Positions 35,810-44,017 of a stretch of DNA of 57,752 bases are shown here, one piece after another. Each line of letters starts with the position of its first letter. Position 1 is the first letter of the stretch. Origin of the DNA: Paenibacillus rigui (GTDB lineage: Bacteria > Bacillota > Bacilli > Paenibacillales > NBRC-103111); assembly GCF_002234615.1 (NCBI RefSeq), contig NZ_NMQW01000009.1:1-57752 (forward strand), written 5' to 3'. The notes under the pieces were generated by a model, which was not told where the DNA came from, made no database searches, and saw only the letters and a list, made by a program, of their open reading frames with translations. The position numbers were made by a program, and so were the translations under genes.

Positions 35810-36208
35810 TCAAATGATAGGTTTACCCATGTCCGGATGAGAGTTGTTTTGGTACACAATAATAGGCACATTCCATGTCCTATGTTCTAGAATGTATTTC
35901 TGCAACCATGTTCTATCATGTCGTTCATAAATCTGATACCCCAAGGAGTCAATCAAATTTGGGTAGTATGACTTGATATTATCGAAGATATCTTCTTTTG
36001 ACCAAAGCTCATCGTTAAAGACCATCTTTTCAAACCCAAGGAACGAATAATCATTAATTTGAGAATAATGTCTATATATCCAATTTTCCAAGGCACACTC
36101 GGGGAAATTTAGAAGTTCCGATCCAACGCACAACTTTTACTCAGCGAATGGCTCTTTGTCAAATCCTTCACCAAGTGGTCTTAGCCTCTCAATCAGGTCT
36201 TTACTCAT
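35810..36208 (-). pseudogene. Unknown gene B of the HEPN cluster, interrupted by in-frame TAA
   Basis: An ATG at 36208 overlaps the stop of gene A as TAATG. It opens MSKDLIERLRPLGEGFDKEP, reaches an in-frame TAA at 36139-36137 after 23 codons, then continues in the same frame for 108 codons (LCVGSELLNFPECALENWIY...). The downstream part could start at TTG 36133 but no ribosome site precedes that. The C-terminal SLGYQIYERHDRTWLQKYI and NVPIIVYQN is not assignable. It looks like one gene of about 132 residues with a nonsense codon, or recoded; function unknown. Confidence 0.5.
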
Positions 36209-36642
36209 TATTTCATCCCACTAATGTTCAAATTTTTAATAACCTTATTATAGAAAGAGTCGAGCATAATCGATGTATGATCATCCGTATATTTCTCCCA
36301 GTATGGCTTTCTATACCTGTAATTCTCAATGAACTTTTGATGTAAATCCCGCTCTTTTATGATTATAATATCATCGACTTCATTGAATTGAGAGTATGTG
36401 ATATCTACAATCGTTCCGTCAAATTCAAGCCATGCATGGCTCATGATTTCTCCATTATCACCGTGGTATTCAGCGCCAACTAGCTTCAAAGTGATACAGC
36501 CATTTTCATATAAATATCTATGCAATATCCACAATGCATCTTGGCAGCATCCAAGTGGAAAATTATTGTATGGGGAAGGTAAGTCCTCCGTGTGCAAGAT
36601 AGCTTCATAGAATTATCTTTTATCCCTCTTAAGTTCCTCCAT
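36208..36642 (-). pseudogene. Papain/transglutaminase-like protein (gene A), interrupted by in-frame TAA
   Basis: ATG 36642 with GGGAGG just upstream gives MEELKRDKR, then TAA (36615-36613), then uninterrupted sequence in the same frame from FYEAIL to the stop at 36208. The body has NNFPLGCCQDALWILHRYL, MSHAWLEFDG and IVDITYSQFNE, a Cys-His-Asp order seen in papain/transglutaminase-fold proteins of this type (commonly FPKGCCGD.., SHAWLE, IDITADQF). Related proteins, as I recall them, carry a similar-length N-terminus before the Cys, so translation from ATG 36642 would be expected. A TTG at 36597 is an alternative start. It is 21 bp after the HEPN gene. Confidence 0.55.
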
Positions 36643-36662
36643 TTATCCTCCCAAAAGCATTA

Positions 36663-37982
36663 CTAAAATAAATTAGGGTATTCTTTCTTAAAATCAAAAT
36701 CATCCCCTAAATGTTTTTTCGCTTCCTCTAACAAACGATTATGTTGAGAACCAGCATACCTTCTTTGGTAACACTGCTCGTTATAATTTGCTTCACTTAG
36801 TAGATCCTTGAAGTGATCTCCAGTAAAGTTTTTGTAATAAGGTTCGATACAATTATCAAATGCGTGTTCAGCCGAACTATATTGACCACTGTGAACGTAG
36901 TAACTAATCATGGTATCGTAAAATTGTGTTACGCATTGATTTTTTTCAGACAATTGATATAGAAATTTAACCTCATTTGATTGTAGTTCGTAATTGTGAA
37001 CGTAAGGTTGATTATGGTAATAATAACTTTGCTCCCATAATTTTTCTTCGAGCATATTGAGATGCTCTTCAAATGATCCTGATAGAAAATGAGCTTTAAT
37101 GAGTAATTTGTAGTTATCCCGGATTCGGTTTCTTAATAGTTCCGCCACGTGATCGCTTAATAAAGGGTATACATTCGGGTATAGAGTTAAGAAATCTACG
37201 AACTTATTAATTGTAAGGCTATTGTCCAAAAATTCGCTGAAATACGTACTCTCGTTCTTTATGTACGGAAATAAGATGCCCTCGTTGTTTTGATAAATGA
37301 TTATGAGTACCTGGTAATTAATATCTCGATTTTTTCTTTCTTTATCGCCATTATTCCTAAATACAATTTTCCATAAATTCTTAAAGATATATTCGGTCAA
37401 TTCCTTATTAAAATGCTGCAAGTATTTAGAGTGGATATAAGATTCAAGCCTTTCTGAATTTGCAAACTCATTTTTTATTCGTTCTATCTCTTCCATGAAA
37501 GGGCTAAATACATTTTTCGATAATATGGGAATCTTGGTCAGTAATCCCTCAAGCATATTAGTAGTGAGCGACACCGCTAGTTCAAGATTAGGTTCATATA
37601 GAATATCTATCGAACTCAAAACAGGGTGCGCCGATAAATTTCGATAACTCTTCAAGGTTACAATGTGAGTATAAACGTCATTCTCCAAAAGCTTAGCTTC
37701 CTTAAATGATTTTTCAATTAAATTACTTTCCCATGCCGGTGAAACTGGTGTATCTTCCTTCTCTGCATTTAGGTCTTCCAGTATTTTTCTAGCCTTGTCA
37801 TCGTTATGGATATCCCTTAAATCCATTAGCTTAAATATTAAATCACAAATTACAACCGAATAGAGCATAACAACTGCTGATCTATAATTTCGATGTTCGA
37901 TTGAACTAATGACTTCGTTAAAATACGACTTGGTTTTATGATGATATATTTTTTCTTTCAATATATTTATTGACTCTAACAC
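36663..37982 (-). CDS. HEPN-domain protein, predicted RNase-type effector
   Basis: 439 aa, GTG start at 37982 after GAGAGGA. The N-terminal about 20-150 looks like a HEPN four-helix unit: RNYRSAVVMLYSVVICDLIF then TLKSYRNLSAHPVLSS, with R114-x4-H119 matching the R-x4-6-H catalytic motif of HEPN ribonucleases. The rest (about 160-439) is helical, repeat-like and ends HLGDDFDFKKEYPNLF; it may be a sensor or scaffold. HEPN RNases are frequent in abortive-infection and toxin systems. It heads a run of minus-strand genes with the papain-like gene A, gene B and two unknowns. The RNase role is inferred. Confidence 0.7.
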   Translation of the reverse strand: MLESINILKEKIYHHKTKSYFNEVISSIEHRNYRSAVVMLYSVVICDLIFKLMDLRDIHNDDKARKILEDLNAEKEDTPVSPAWESNLIEKSFKEAKLLENDVYTHIVTLKSYRNLSAHPVLSSIDILYEPNLELAVSLTTNMLEGLLTKIPILSKNVFSPFMEEIERIKNEFANSERLESYIHSKYLQHFNKELTEYIFKNLWKIVFRNNGDKERKNRDINYQVLIIIYQNNEGILFPYIKNESTYFSEFLDNSLTINKFVDFLTLYPNVYPLLSDHVAELLRNRIRDNYKLLIKAHFLSGSFEEHLNMLEEKLWEQSYYYHNQPYVHNYELQSNEVKFLYQLSEKNQCVTQFYDTMISYYVHSGQYSSAEHAFDNCIEPYYKNFTGDHFKDLLSEANYNEQCYQRRYAGSQHNRLLEEAKKHLGDDFDFKKEYPNLF

Positions 37983-38156
37983 AATAACATTCCTCTCATC
38001 ATCAATTTGGGGGTGTAGTAATCCTTATTAAAAACTCTTTAGAGTATAGTGGTCTGGTTCATTACATGCTCCGCAATTTATATGCCTTTCAAAACCAAAA
38101 AGAATTTTGGGCAATACTTTGCCTAATGTTCCAGAGATACAATTCCTGTGTTGACC

Positions 38157-38498
38157 TTAACCTGTACCGTAATGCCCACATTTGTATTTGTAAAAGTATA
38201 TTGGGAACATTCGCTCAGGTTGCTCCAACATTAACTGATTAATATAAGGGCAATGCCTCGGATTTGATTTATCTTCTTCTTTATGATCCCAAAGATCATT
38301 AAGACCTTGAAGAAACAATGAACATTGTCTTGAGGGATCTTTTATTGCATGACAATTTCCTGCAAGTAAATAGAAACTAACGCATTTACCGTGAAGATCA
38401 AAATCCTTCACAAGAATTTCATCTGTATTCAGCTTTAGAAAACTATTTACTCGATTCCTATTTATTAAGGTTTTTCTGATTAGCGATATACTTTGCAC
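38157..38498 (-). CDS. Uncharacterised cysteine/histidine-rich protein
   Basis: 113 aa with an uncertain start (GTG 38498 lies on top of AAGGAG, so a start a few codons later is possible). The second half is rich in Cys and His: GKCVSFYLLAGNCHAIKD, PRHCPYINQL and YKYKCGHYGTG, which could bind zinc. No family recognised. It is 174 bp upstream of the HEPN gene on the same strand and might belong to that operon. Confidence 0.5.
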   Translation of the reverse strand: MQSISLIRKTLINRNRVNSFLKLNTDEILVKDFDLHGKCVSFYLLAGNCHAIKDPSRQCSLFLQGLNDLWDHKEEDKSNPRHCPYINQLMLEQPERMFPIYFYKYKCGHYGTG

Positions 38499-38679
38499 TC
38501 CTTGGATTGGATTCTAAAGTTCCAGATATTCAATTCAGCCAAGAAAATATGACAAGACCAACTTATACTCGACTCAATTCTACAGATAGATTTCGACGCA
38601 TTATGCGAGATTTCCTTTGAGGCATAAGGAAATCTGCTGGAACCTACTCTTCATAAAAATCGAATAGAACACCGAATAA

Positions 38680-38705
38680 AGCAAACCGGCAGATTCTACT
38701 GCCGG
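38680..38705 (-). terminator. Terminator after the E3-like RNase gene
   Basis: CCGGCAG/CTGCCGG stem with a 6-nt loop, 16 bp after the stop codon, followed by a T-rich minus-strand stretch (GTTTGCTTTATT). Confidence 0.6.
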
Positions 38706-38720
38706 CTGGCTTTGAGGAGA

Positions 38721-38981
38721 TTAAATGATTCCCTTAAGGGTTTTCCGCTTGTCCTGACCTTTTTTCGGATGCCAGTCACCTTCGGGAGTCTTGACACCGA
38801 GATGTTTGCCCCGGGTATCATAGACCTCTACCTCGCTATGCAAAGCGTCCTTATGGTAGTAGTAACCCTGAGCATCCCGGTAGATTCGCTGGTTTTTATT
38901 TCGCATGTTCGTGGGTCGAAGTGCCATAAGAAGAGGATACTTCGAACCCGGGATGCCTGTCCAGTCAGTGCTTGTCTTCAT
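38721..38981 (-). CDS. Stand-alone colicin-E3-like cytotoxic RNase domain
   Basis: 86 aa. ATG 38981 follows AAAGGAG with 8-nt spacing. The C-terminal two thirds match the catalytic domain of colicin E3, which cuts 16S rRNA: YYYHKDALHSEVEVYDTRG has D-x2-H-x-E-x-E with the same spacing as the E3 residues D510, H513, E515 and E517, followed by KHLGVKTPEGDWHPKKG, which parallels the GQHLGSFDPKTG region. No translocation or receptor domain, signal peptide or adjacent immunity gene is apparent. It could be an intracellular toxin, a remnant of a polymorphic toxin, or a translation-inhibiting effector. Terminators flank it on both sides. Confidence 0.72.
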   Translation of the reverse strand: MKTSTDWTGIPGSKYPLLMALRPTNMRNKNQRIYRDAQGYYYHKDALHSEVEVYDTRGKHLGVKTPEGDWHPKKGQDKRKTLKGII

Positions 38982-39005
38982 TTACATCGCTCCTTTGGAA
39001 GAAAT

Positions 39006-39031
39006 AAAAAAAGCGCTGGAAGTCCAGCGCT
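39006..39031 (-). terminator. Strong terminator upstream of the E3-like RNase gene
   Basis: AGCGCTGGA/TCCAGCGCT stem, 2-nt loop and seven T on the minus strand. Confidence 0.85.
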
Positions 39032-39055
39032 CGACCGCAGATGTTGCGGAGAAAA

Positions 39056-39313
39056 CAAAAAAAGGCCCAAGTGGGTTGCCTTTACCGGCAAGCCACTTGG
39101 GCCTAATCCTTTAAATGTATTGATCTGAGTTTTTGGCTGATCTTTAATGAAAAATAGGGAAACAAGAAAGAGCGAGCTACTGTCTTCGTCAATCCTTCTG
39201 GGCCTAGTCCTTTAATATATTGTTATGAATTCTTGGCTGATTTTTAACGAAATTTTGGGGGAACAAAAAAAGGCCCCAATGCGGCAGCTAATAACAACTG
39301 CGCATTGGGACCT
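39056..39313 (-). repeat. Tandem degenerate ~101-bp units, two with intact terminator hairpins
   Basis: Two direct repeats 101 bp apart (GGGCCTAATCCTTTAA at 39099, GGGCCTAGTCCTTTAA at 39200), each followed by similar TTGGCTGAT-TTTAA sequence. Hairpins with minus-strand T-runs occur at 39056-39104 (AGGCCCAAGTGG stem) and 39265-39313 (GGCCCCAATGCG stem). Short minus-strand reading frames in the units share SLKISQ. Could be repeated small RNAs, small peptide genes or stacked terminators. Confidence 0.6.
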
Positions 39314-39563
39314 GAAGTCACATAAGGAGATCTGAAAAGATAAAGCTACTTGCTGCTTGCACATAACACAGGACTCGCTACAAAAAACGTCCATATTAAA
39401 AAAATGAAAATTACATGTGGGGTATAAATAACAAATAGCGGTTAGATGGATTGAAAAATAGATGTCACTTTAAATTTATTAATATTATATAACTATCATA
39501 CAATGCAGATTAAAACCTGTACAGGGAATGGTTCCCGAGTTTAAGATCCAAATTACAGACGTT
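39314..39563. other. AT-rich gene-free stretch
   Basis: Nothing supported here; it may hold a promoter for the tandem units at 39056-39313. Confidence 0.35.
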
Positions 39564-40460
39564 TTAATTATCTACAAAAAATTTTTTTATATATTTAAAG
39601 AGGCTGGCCTCACCACGGCATTTGTTCTTGTTTAACGTTTGCTGAGATACTCCCAATGTAATTGCAGCCTCGATTTCAGTCATTGAAGTTGTACCGTACA
39701 CCAGGTCCAACGCCTCGACCTGCTTCTTGTATCTTATTAATTCCCGATGTAGGCCCGTGCGAACGACCCACTCAAACAATCCGCGACGATTGTTCATGGT
39801 CAACTCAGTACCTTCCTGAATAATTCGGATACAAGCGTTTATTAGCTTTTGTCGCTCTCCCTCATCGGTTAACGGTATATCACGCGCCTGAAGCTGGCGG
39901 TTATATTCCTCCAAGAGTTCATGTTTAGGCCGTGCTGTTGTTTTCCCGGCATTAATGTACTTTTCCTGGTTCCAATCACGAATCAATCTACGTTGAACGC
40001 AGAGCTTAATGTACCTCCTTAACCTTCCAAGCTCTGGAGAGAACGACGGCAAAAATTCTGCGATTATGGCTGAGTACATTTCCTGCTCTTTATCCTCATG
40101 AGTTGCAATGGAAGCATCCGTCCATAGCCAAGATACTGCTCTGCGTACCATTGGATGGAAATAACCTATAAAGCGCGATTTATCCTCTTCCGTCACGAAA
40201 AGGTTCGCTTTTAGCAGGGCACCAATCCTAATGACATTATCATCAGACAAGAGCGGATCAATCGGACGTAACGGCCTGCTATCGGGCAACTGTGAAATAT
40301 CTTCAATTGTGCTTATGAGAAAAATAGTGTAGGGTTTCTTTAGTCTTTCGTTGTACTTGAGAAGGATTACGCGTAGCGCGGAAGGTAACGAGTATGCATT
40401 AACAGCTTCATCCACTTTAACACCCGAAAAGGTCACTCCACTTATTCGATATTCTCTCAT
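39564..40460 (-). CDS. Sigma-factor/HTH-like protein, uncharacterised
   Basis: 298 aa from ATG 40460 (MREYRISGVTFSGVKVDEAV), preceded by AAAGGTGG; an in-frame Met at 40532 lacks a ribosome site. The middle (LGRLRRYIKLCVQRRLIRDW) resembles the helical core of sigma-70 region 2, and the C-terminal TEIEAAITLGVSQQTLNKNK is an HTH. Such a layout suggests a DNA-binding or sigma-like regulator of the accessory region, but no clear family match can be claimed. No partner anti-sigma gene is adjacent. AT-rich intergenic DNA follows on the left. Confidence 0.55.
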   Translation of the reverse strand: MREYRISGVTFSGVKVDEAVNAYSLPSALRVILLKYNERLKKPYTIFLISTIEDISQLPDSRPLRPIDPLLSDDNVIRIGALLKANLFVTEEDKSRFIGYFHPMVRRAVSWLWTDASIATHEDKEQEMYSAIIAEFLPSFSPELGRLRRYIKLCVQRRLIRDWNQEKYINAGKTTARPKHELLEEYNRQLQARDIPLTDEGERQKLINACIRIIQEGTELTMNNRRGLFEWVVRTGLHRELIRYKKQVEALDLVYGTTSMTEIEAAITLGVSQQTLNKNKCRGEASLFKYIKKFFVDN

Positions 40461-40815
40461 TAAACCCACCTTTCTTCTGTATTGTATCAAATTTGAAGTT
40501 TGTCGTAAGTCTATGTCAAAGGACCACGTCAACCAGAAAGAAAGCCACTGAACCCGAGTATGATCTCATATCGGTTGTGCGCAAACATTTTAGAATTCTG
40601 TGTATAACTAAACGTTTGGAGACAATCGTAATGGTTTGTCTCCTCAAACAAGCGTACAGTATAGCGATGGAACAAGGTCCGGCTCCAGGTGTCCCCAAAG
40701 GAAGTATTGGCCGATTAAATCTACTAAAACCGGGAGGTCCGTGTGTACTTCAGGAAGTGAGGCGTTCGGCTCTGTGCACCGACTCGGCCGACCTGCGAAG
40801 CAGGCAGACACAGCG
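40461..40815. other. Gene-free stretch left of the IS256 element
   Basis: Several overlapping open frames exist but none has a good ribosome site or recognisable product. An open frame on the plus strand is interrupted by the IS insertion at 40824, so a small gene may have been broken. Confidence 0.3.
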
Positions 40816-42187
40816 AAGAAAACGGGTCTGTCAATAATTTTGTGTAAACTCATTTAGAGAGAAACTCCCCGAGGGGAGTTCGGTACTCAAGGCAAATGCT
40901 GACCGATCCGATCCGGATAGAAAACGGAAAGTTGGAGAAGCATCTGCCCCCAGTTCTGGACGCGTCCCGTCCATTTACGCGTGACGTCCATGGTGACGAG
41001 GTAGAGCATTTTCAGCAGCGCTTCATCGCTTGGGAAGATGCTTTTTCCTTTGGTTACTTTGCGAAGCTGGCGGTGGTAGCTTTCGATCATGTTGGTGGTA
41101 TAGATGAGTTTACGTAGTTCGGGCGGATATTTGAAGAACGTGGCCAGCTCGTCCCAATTGTTGCGCCAGGAGCGGATAATGAGCGGGTATTTAGCTCCCC
41201 AGGCTTCTTCGAAACGATCGAGCTCCACAAGCGCCATTTCCTCCGTTACCGCTTTGTAGATCGGCTTCAGGTCCGCCGTTACTTTCTTTAGATCCTTGTA
41301 AGAGACGTAGCGCGTAGAGTTACGGATCTGGTGGATGATACACTTTTGGATTTCGGTCTTCGGATAGCATGCGGTGATCGCTTGTGAGAAGCCCGTCAGG
41401 TTGTCGACACAGGTGATGAGAATGTCCTGTACGCCGCGGTTTTTGAGATCATTCAGCACGCTGAGCCAGAACTTCGCCGACTCGTTCTCACCGATCCACA
41501 TGCCCAGTACGTCTTTGTTGCCGTCCAGATCGATCCCGATGACCATATAGGCTGCCTTGTTTACAATGGCGCCGTCCTGCTTGACCTTGAAGTGGATGGC
41601 ATCCAGAAAGACAACTGCGTAAACGCCTTGTAGCGGGCGATTCTGCCACTCTTTGATGAGGGGAATGATCTTGTTCGTGACGTTTGAGATCATTGTTGGC
41701 GAGACGTCAATGCCGTATAGATTCTGTAGATGATCCTGGATTTCTCTTGTGCTGACTCCTTTGGAATAGAGCGCGATAATTTGATCCTCAATGCCGGTTA
41801 CACTGGACTGATTCTTCTTCACTACGAGAGGTTCGAACTCACTGAAACGGTCCCTAGGCACGGTGATTTCCTGCTCGCCGTACTCGCTAGTGATCTTCTT
41901 CTTGCTCTTACCGTTGCGACTGTTGCTTGTCTGCTTGTTTTGTACATCGTGTTTCTCGTAACCTAGATGCGTATCCATCTCGGCCTCGAGCATCTCTTGC
42001 AACGTTTCAGCGAACAGGTCTTTCAAGGCATTCTGTGCATCCTGCGCGGTGATCAGCTTATTCTCCTTGATGAATGCGCGGAGTTGTTCCTTTGTCCATA
42101 ATCCCATGTGTGCTCCCAACCTTTCTGTTACTTCTATTTTAGCAGGTTTGAGAGTTTACACAGTTTATTTTACAGACTCAAGAAAAC
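40816..42187 (-). mobile_element. Intact IS256-family insertion sequence with 8-bp target duplication
   Basis: Element 40824-42179 (1356 bp) flanked by the direct repeat AAGAAAAC at 40816-40823 and 42180-42187. Imperfect terminal inverted repeats of about 28 bp: GTCTGTCAATAATTTTGTG at the left, GTCTGTAAAATAAACTGTG on the complement at the right, both continuing TAAACTC. It carries one transposase gene. The 8-bp duplication and mutator-type transposase fit IS256; the perfect duplication shows a fairly recent insertion. Confidence 0.92.
40887..42107 (-). CDS. IS256-family (mutator-type) transposase
   Basis: 406 aa from ATG 42107 (MGLWTKEQLRAFIKEN); a TTG four codons upstream touches the AAAGG site. 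DDE-type enzyme catalysing cut/copy-out transposition of this IS. Seen: N-terminal ETLQEMLEAEMDTHLGYEKH, catalytic Asp in VVFLDAIHFKV, second Asp in ITCVDNLTGF, the KCIIHQIRNS block, and the C-terminal TTNMIESYHRQLRKVTKGKS with the Glu. Complete and uninterrupted, so probably active. A decayed relative is at 27093-27574. Confidence 0.95.
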   Translation of the reverse strand: MGLWTKEQLRAFIKENKLITAQDAQNALKDLFAETLQEMLEAEMDTHLGYEKHDVQNKQTSNSRNGKSKKKITSEYGEQEITVPRDRFSEFEPLVVKKNQSSVTGIEDQIIALYSKGVSTREIQDHLQNLYGIDVSPTMISNVTNKIIPLIKEWQNRPLQGVYAVVFLDAIHFKVKQDGAIVNKAAYMVIGIDLDGNKDVLGMWIGENESAKFWLSVLNDLKNRGVQDILITCVDNLTGFSQAITACYPKTEIQKCIIHQIRNSTRYVSYKDLKKVTADLKPIYKAVTEEMALVELDRFEEAWGAKYPLIIRSWRNNWDELATFFKYPPELRKLIYTTNMIESYHRQLRKVTKGKSIFPSDEALLKMLYLVTMDVTRKWTGRVQNWGQMLLQLSVFYPDRIGQHLP

Positions 42188-42337
42188 ATCACACCAAGTT
42201 GGAACGCCTCATGCTACCTCTTTTTGTCTTCATTTTCAAAATTACTGCTTAAACGAAACGCTCTAGGCCAGTTAGCCTTGTTATATTCCATCTAGAAAAC
42301 CCAGATTTAGCCGTTACTTTAGCTCTATACGCTATTT

Positions 42338-44017
42338 TTATTCAGAAATATTAACACATATATGATATAATCCAGTTATCACGCCATTCCTGTTATGCTT
42401 AGTTAATACAATTTTAATCCCCGAATAATAAAATTCGTTGTCTATACTAAAATCAATAGTTTCTAATTCAGCTGGATATTTATGTTCAGTGATATGCTTT
42501 TTATATTTTTCCCAAAATACACCAAAATCTTTTATCTTCACATAACTAACAATAAAATTAAACGGAAGTCCTGTGGTGTCATATTTAAAAATCTTATTAA
42601 TGTGGAGATTTAAATAATTTTCATTTAAAGATGATAAATTCAGTGCTTCAATAATTGAGTATGGAGAATTTTTTTCTTCAATAAGGAGATCAACTTCACC
42701 TGCAGATTTACCAGTATTTGAAATCCCCCACCTTGTTTGATCCTTTACATAAAATCCTGCTGTTTCCAAGATGTTCTTTATGAATCCATTCCTATCATCT
42801 TCAGAGGCATTTCGATATATATGATTTCCTTGTAATTTTACACATGCATTAACAATTGAATTTAATAACACATCATATGAATAACGTTTTGTACTTTCAA
42901 GAAGCTTCCACACTGCAACAGTTTTATTGGATTCATGCAAACCTTTTATAAATTCTTCTATATCAGTATCATTAACCATTGGATAAATCTCTTTAATATA
43001 ACTAAGACTTGTATCTTGTCCAGAAATAGTATCACTGATGACAATATTTTTTAAGTAATTTAAAAACCCTTTCTCGACGTCAACTATACTATCTTGATTT
43101 AGTAAAACATCTATTTTTGAAAGAGCAGCTTTATAATTAAACTTAAATATTGGTTCAATAAAATGCTCAATGATTTTTTCGCTTGTATCCTTTACTACTT
43201 TTTCAAAGAAGGAATTTTCTTTATACTCAACATTTTTCAATTCATAAAATTGAACACATAAATAATTAAATTCTTTTCTGTAATCTATCCAATAATCAGG
43301 ATTCTCGCACTTAATTTTTTGTAACTTTGAAATACATCTACTAATTCCAATAAATACTGCATTAGAACATTCATCTAACGAAAGTAATCTTGTTTCCCAA
43401 ATTAAAGCCATAATACGTAAGTATAACTCATCTGCGGACTTTGACTTGAAGGATAAACTATCTATTAAATATTGACAGATAAGTTTGAGTATCCTGGCAT
43501 CTATTCTGTTATCATCATTTTTTTCTGCTGATTCAAAAAAACTTTCTGCCGCTGCTATTTTAATCTGGTAATCTTTTTTCGATAATGTATCGTTTGCATC
43601 GAAAATTTGGATTAATCCCATTTGATAACTTGCTTCTGACACTATTTCACAATTCTTATCATTAGATTTTTCTTTTAGAATTTCTTTTATATCATCCGAT
43701 TCATTCTGATAAAATAAAGATAAGTACTTAAGGCGTAAACATTCCAAACTGGTCTCTTGTTCCCCTTCCCACTCATCAAGCAATAACCCAATAATTCGTC
43801 GTGGCTTCACTTTCCCCCTGTAGACCAAGGTTAGTAGATCCTGTAAGGCTCTTCGCTTACAATATAGTTTTTCACTAGATTCTTTCAAAACATTTTTAGC
43901 AAAAAGATAAATTTCTTTTTCATTTAATGTTTCTGCTTCAGAGAGAAAATTCTCTTCATCCCAATATCGTATTCTTTCCTTCAGCTCCCAATTAAAATAT
44001 TCTTCACCTAGTTTCAT
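42338..44017 (-). CDS. ABC-3C/Lamassu-like effector with C-terminal restriction-endonuclease-like domain
   Basis: 559 aa, very AT-rich. Residues about 1-400 are helical and HEAT/TPR-like. The C-terminal about 405-559 looks like a PD-(D/E)XK fold: ILETAGFYVKDQTRWG, then GEVDLLIEEKNSPYSIIEAL with D443 and E457; the usual lysine of E-x-K is not obvious, as the sequence reads E-A-L. It begins at the last base of the SMC-like gene's stop, so the two are translationally coupled. As third gene of an ABC-three-component operon it is the likely effector, held inactive by the ATPase until triggered. Nuclease activity is inferred. Confidence 0.65.
   Translation of the reverse strand: MKLGEEYFNWELKERIRYWDEENFLSEAETLNEKEIYLFAKNVLKESSEKLYCKRRALQDLLTLVYRGKVKPRRIIGLLLDEWEGEQETSLECLRLKYLSLFYQNESDDIKEILKEKSNDKNCEIVSEASYQMGLIQIFDANDTLSKKDYQIKIAAAESFFESAEKNDDNRIDARILKLICQYLIDSLSFKSKSADELYLRIMALIWETRLLSLDECSNAVFIGISRCISKLQKIKCENPDYWIDYRKEFNYLCVQFYELKNVEYKENSFFEKVVKDTSEKIIEHFIEPIFKFNYKAALSKIDVLLNQDSIVDVEKGFLNYLKNIVISDTISGQDTSLSYIKEIYPMVNDTDIEEFIKGLHESNKTVAVWKLLESTKRYSYDVLLNSIVNACVKLQGNHIYRNASEDDRNGFIKNILETAGFYVKDQTRWGISNTGKSAGEVDLLIEEKNSPYSIIEALNLSSLNENYLNLHINKIFKYDTTGLPFNFIVSYVKIKDFGVFWEKYKKHITEHKYPAELETIDFSIDNEFYYSGIKIVLTKHNRNGVITGLYHICVNISE

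Noticed and set aside
39212-39394. 60-codon minus-strand open frame rich in cysteine
   Set aside because: It spans the terminator-bearing tandem repeat and lacks a good ribosome site; recorded only as part of the repeat.
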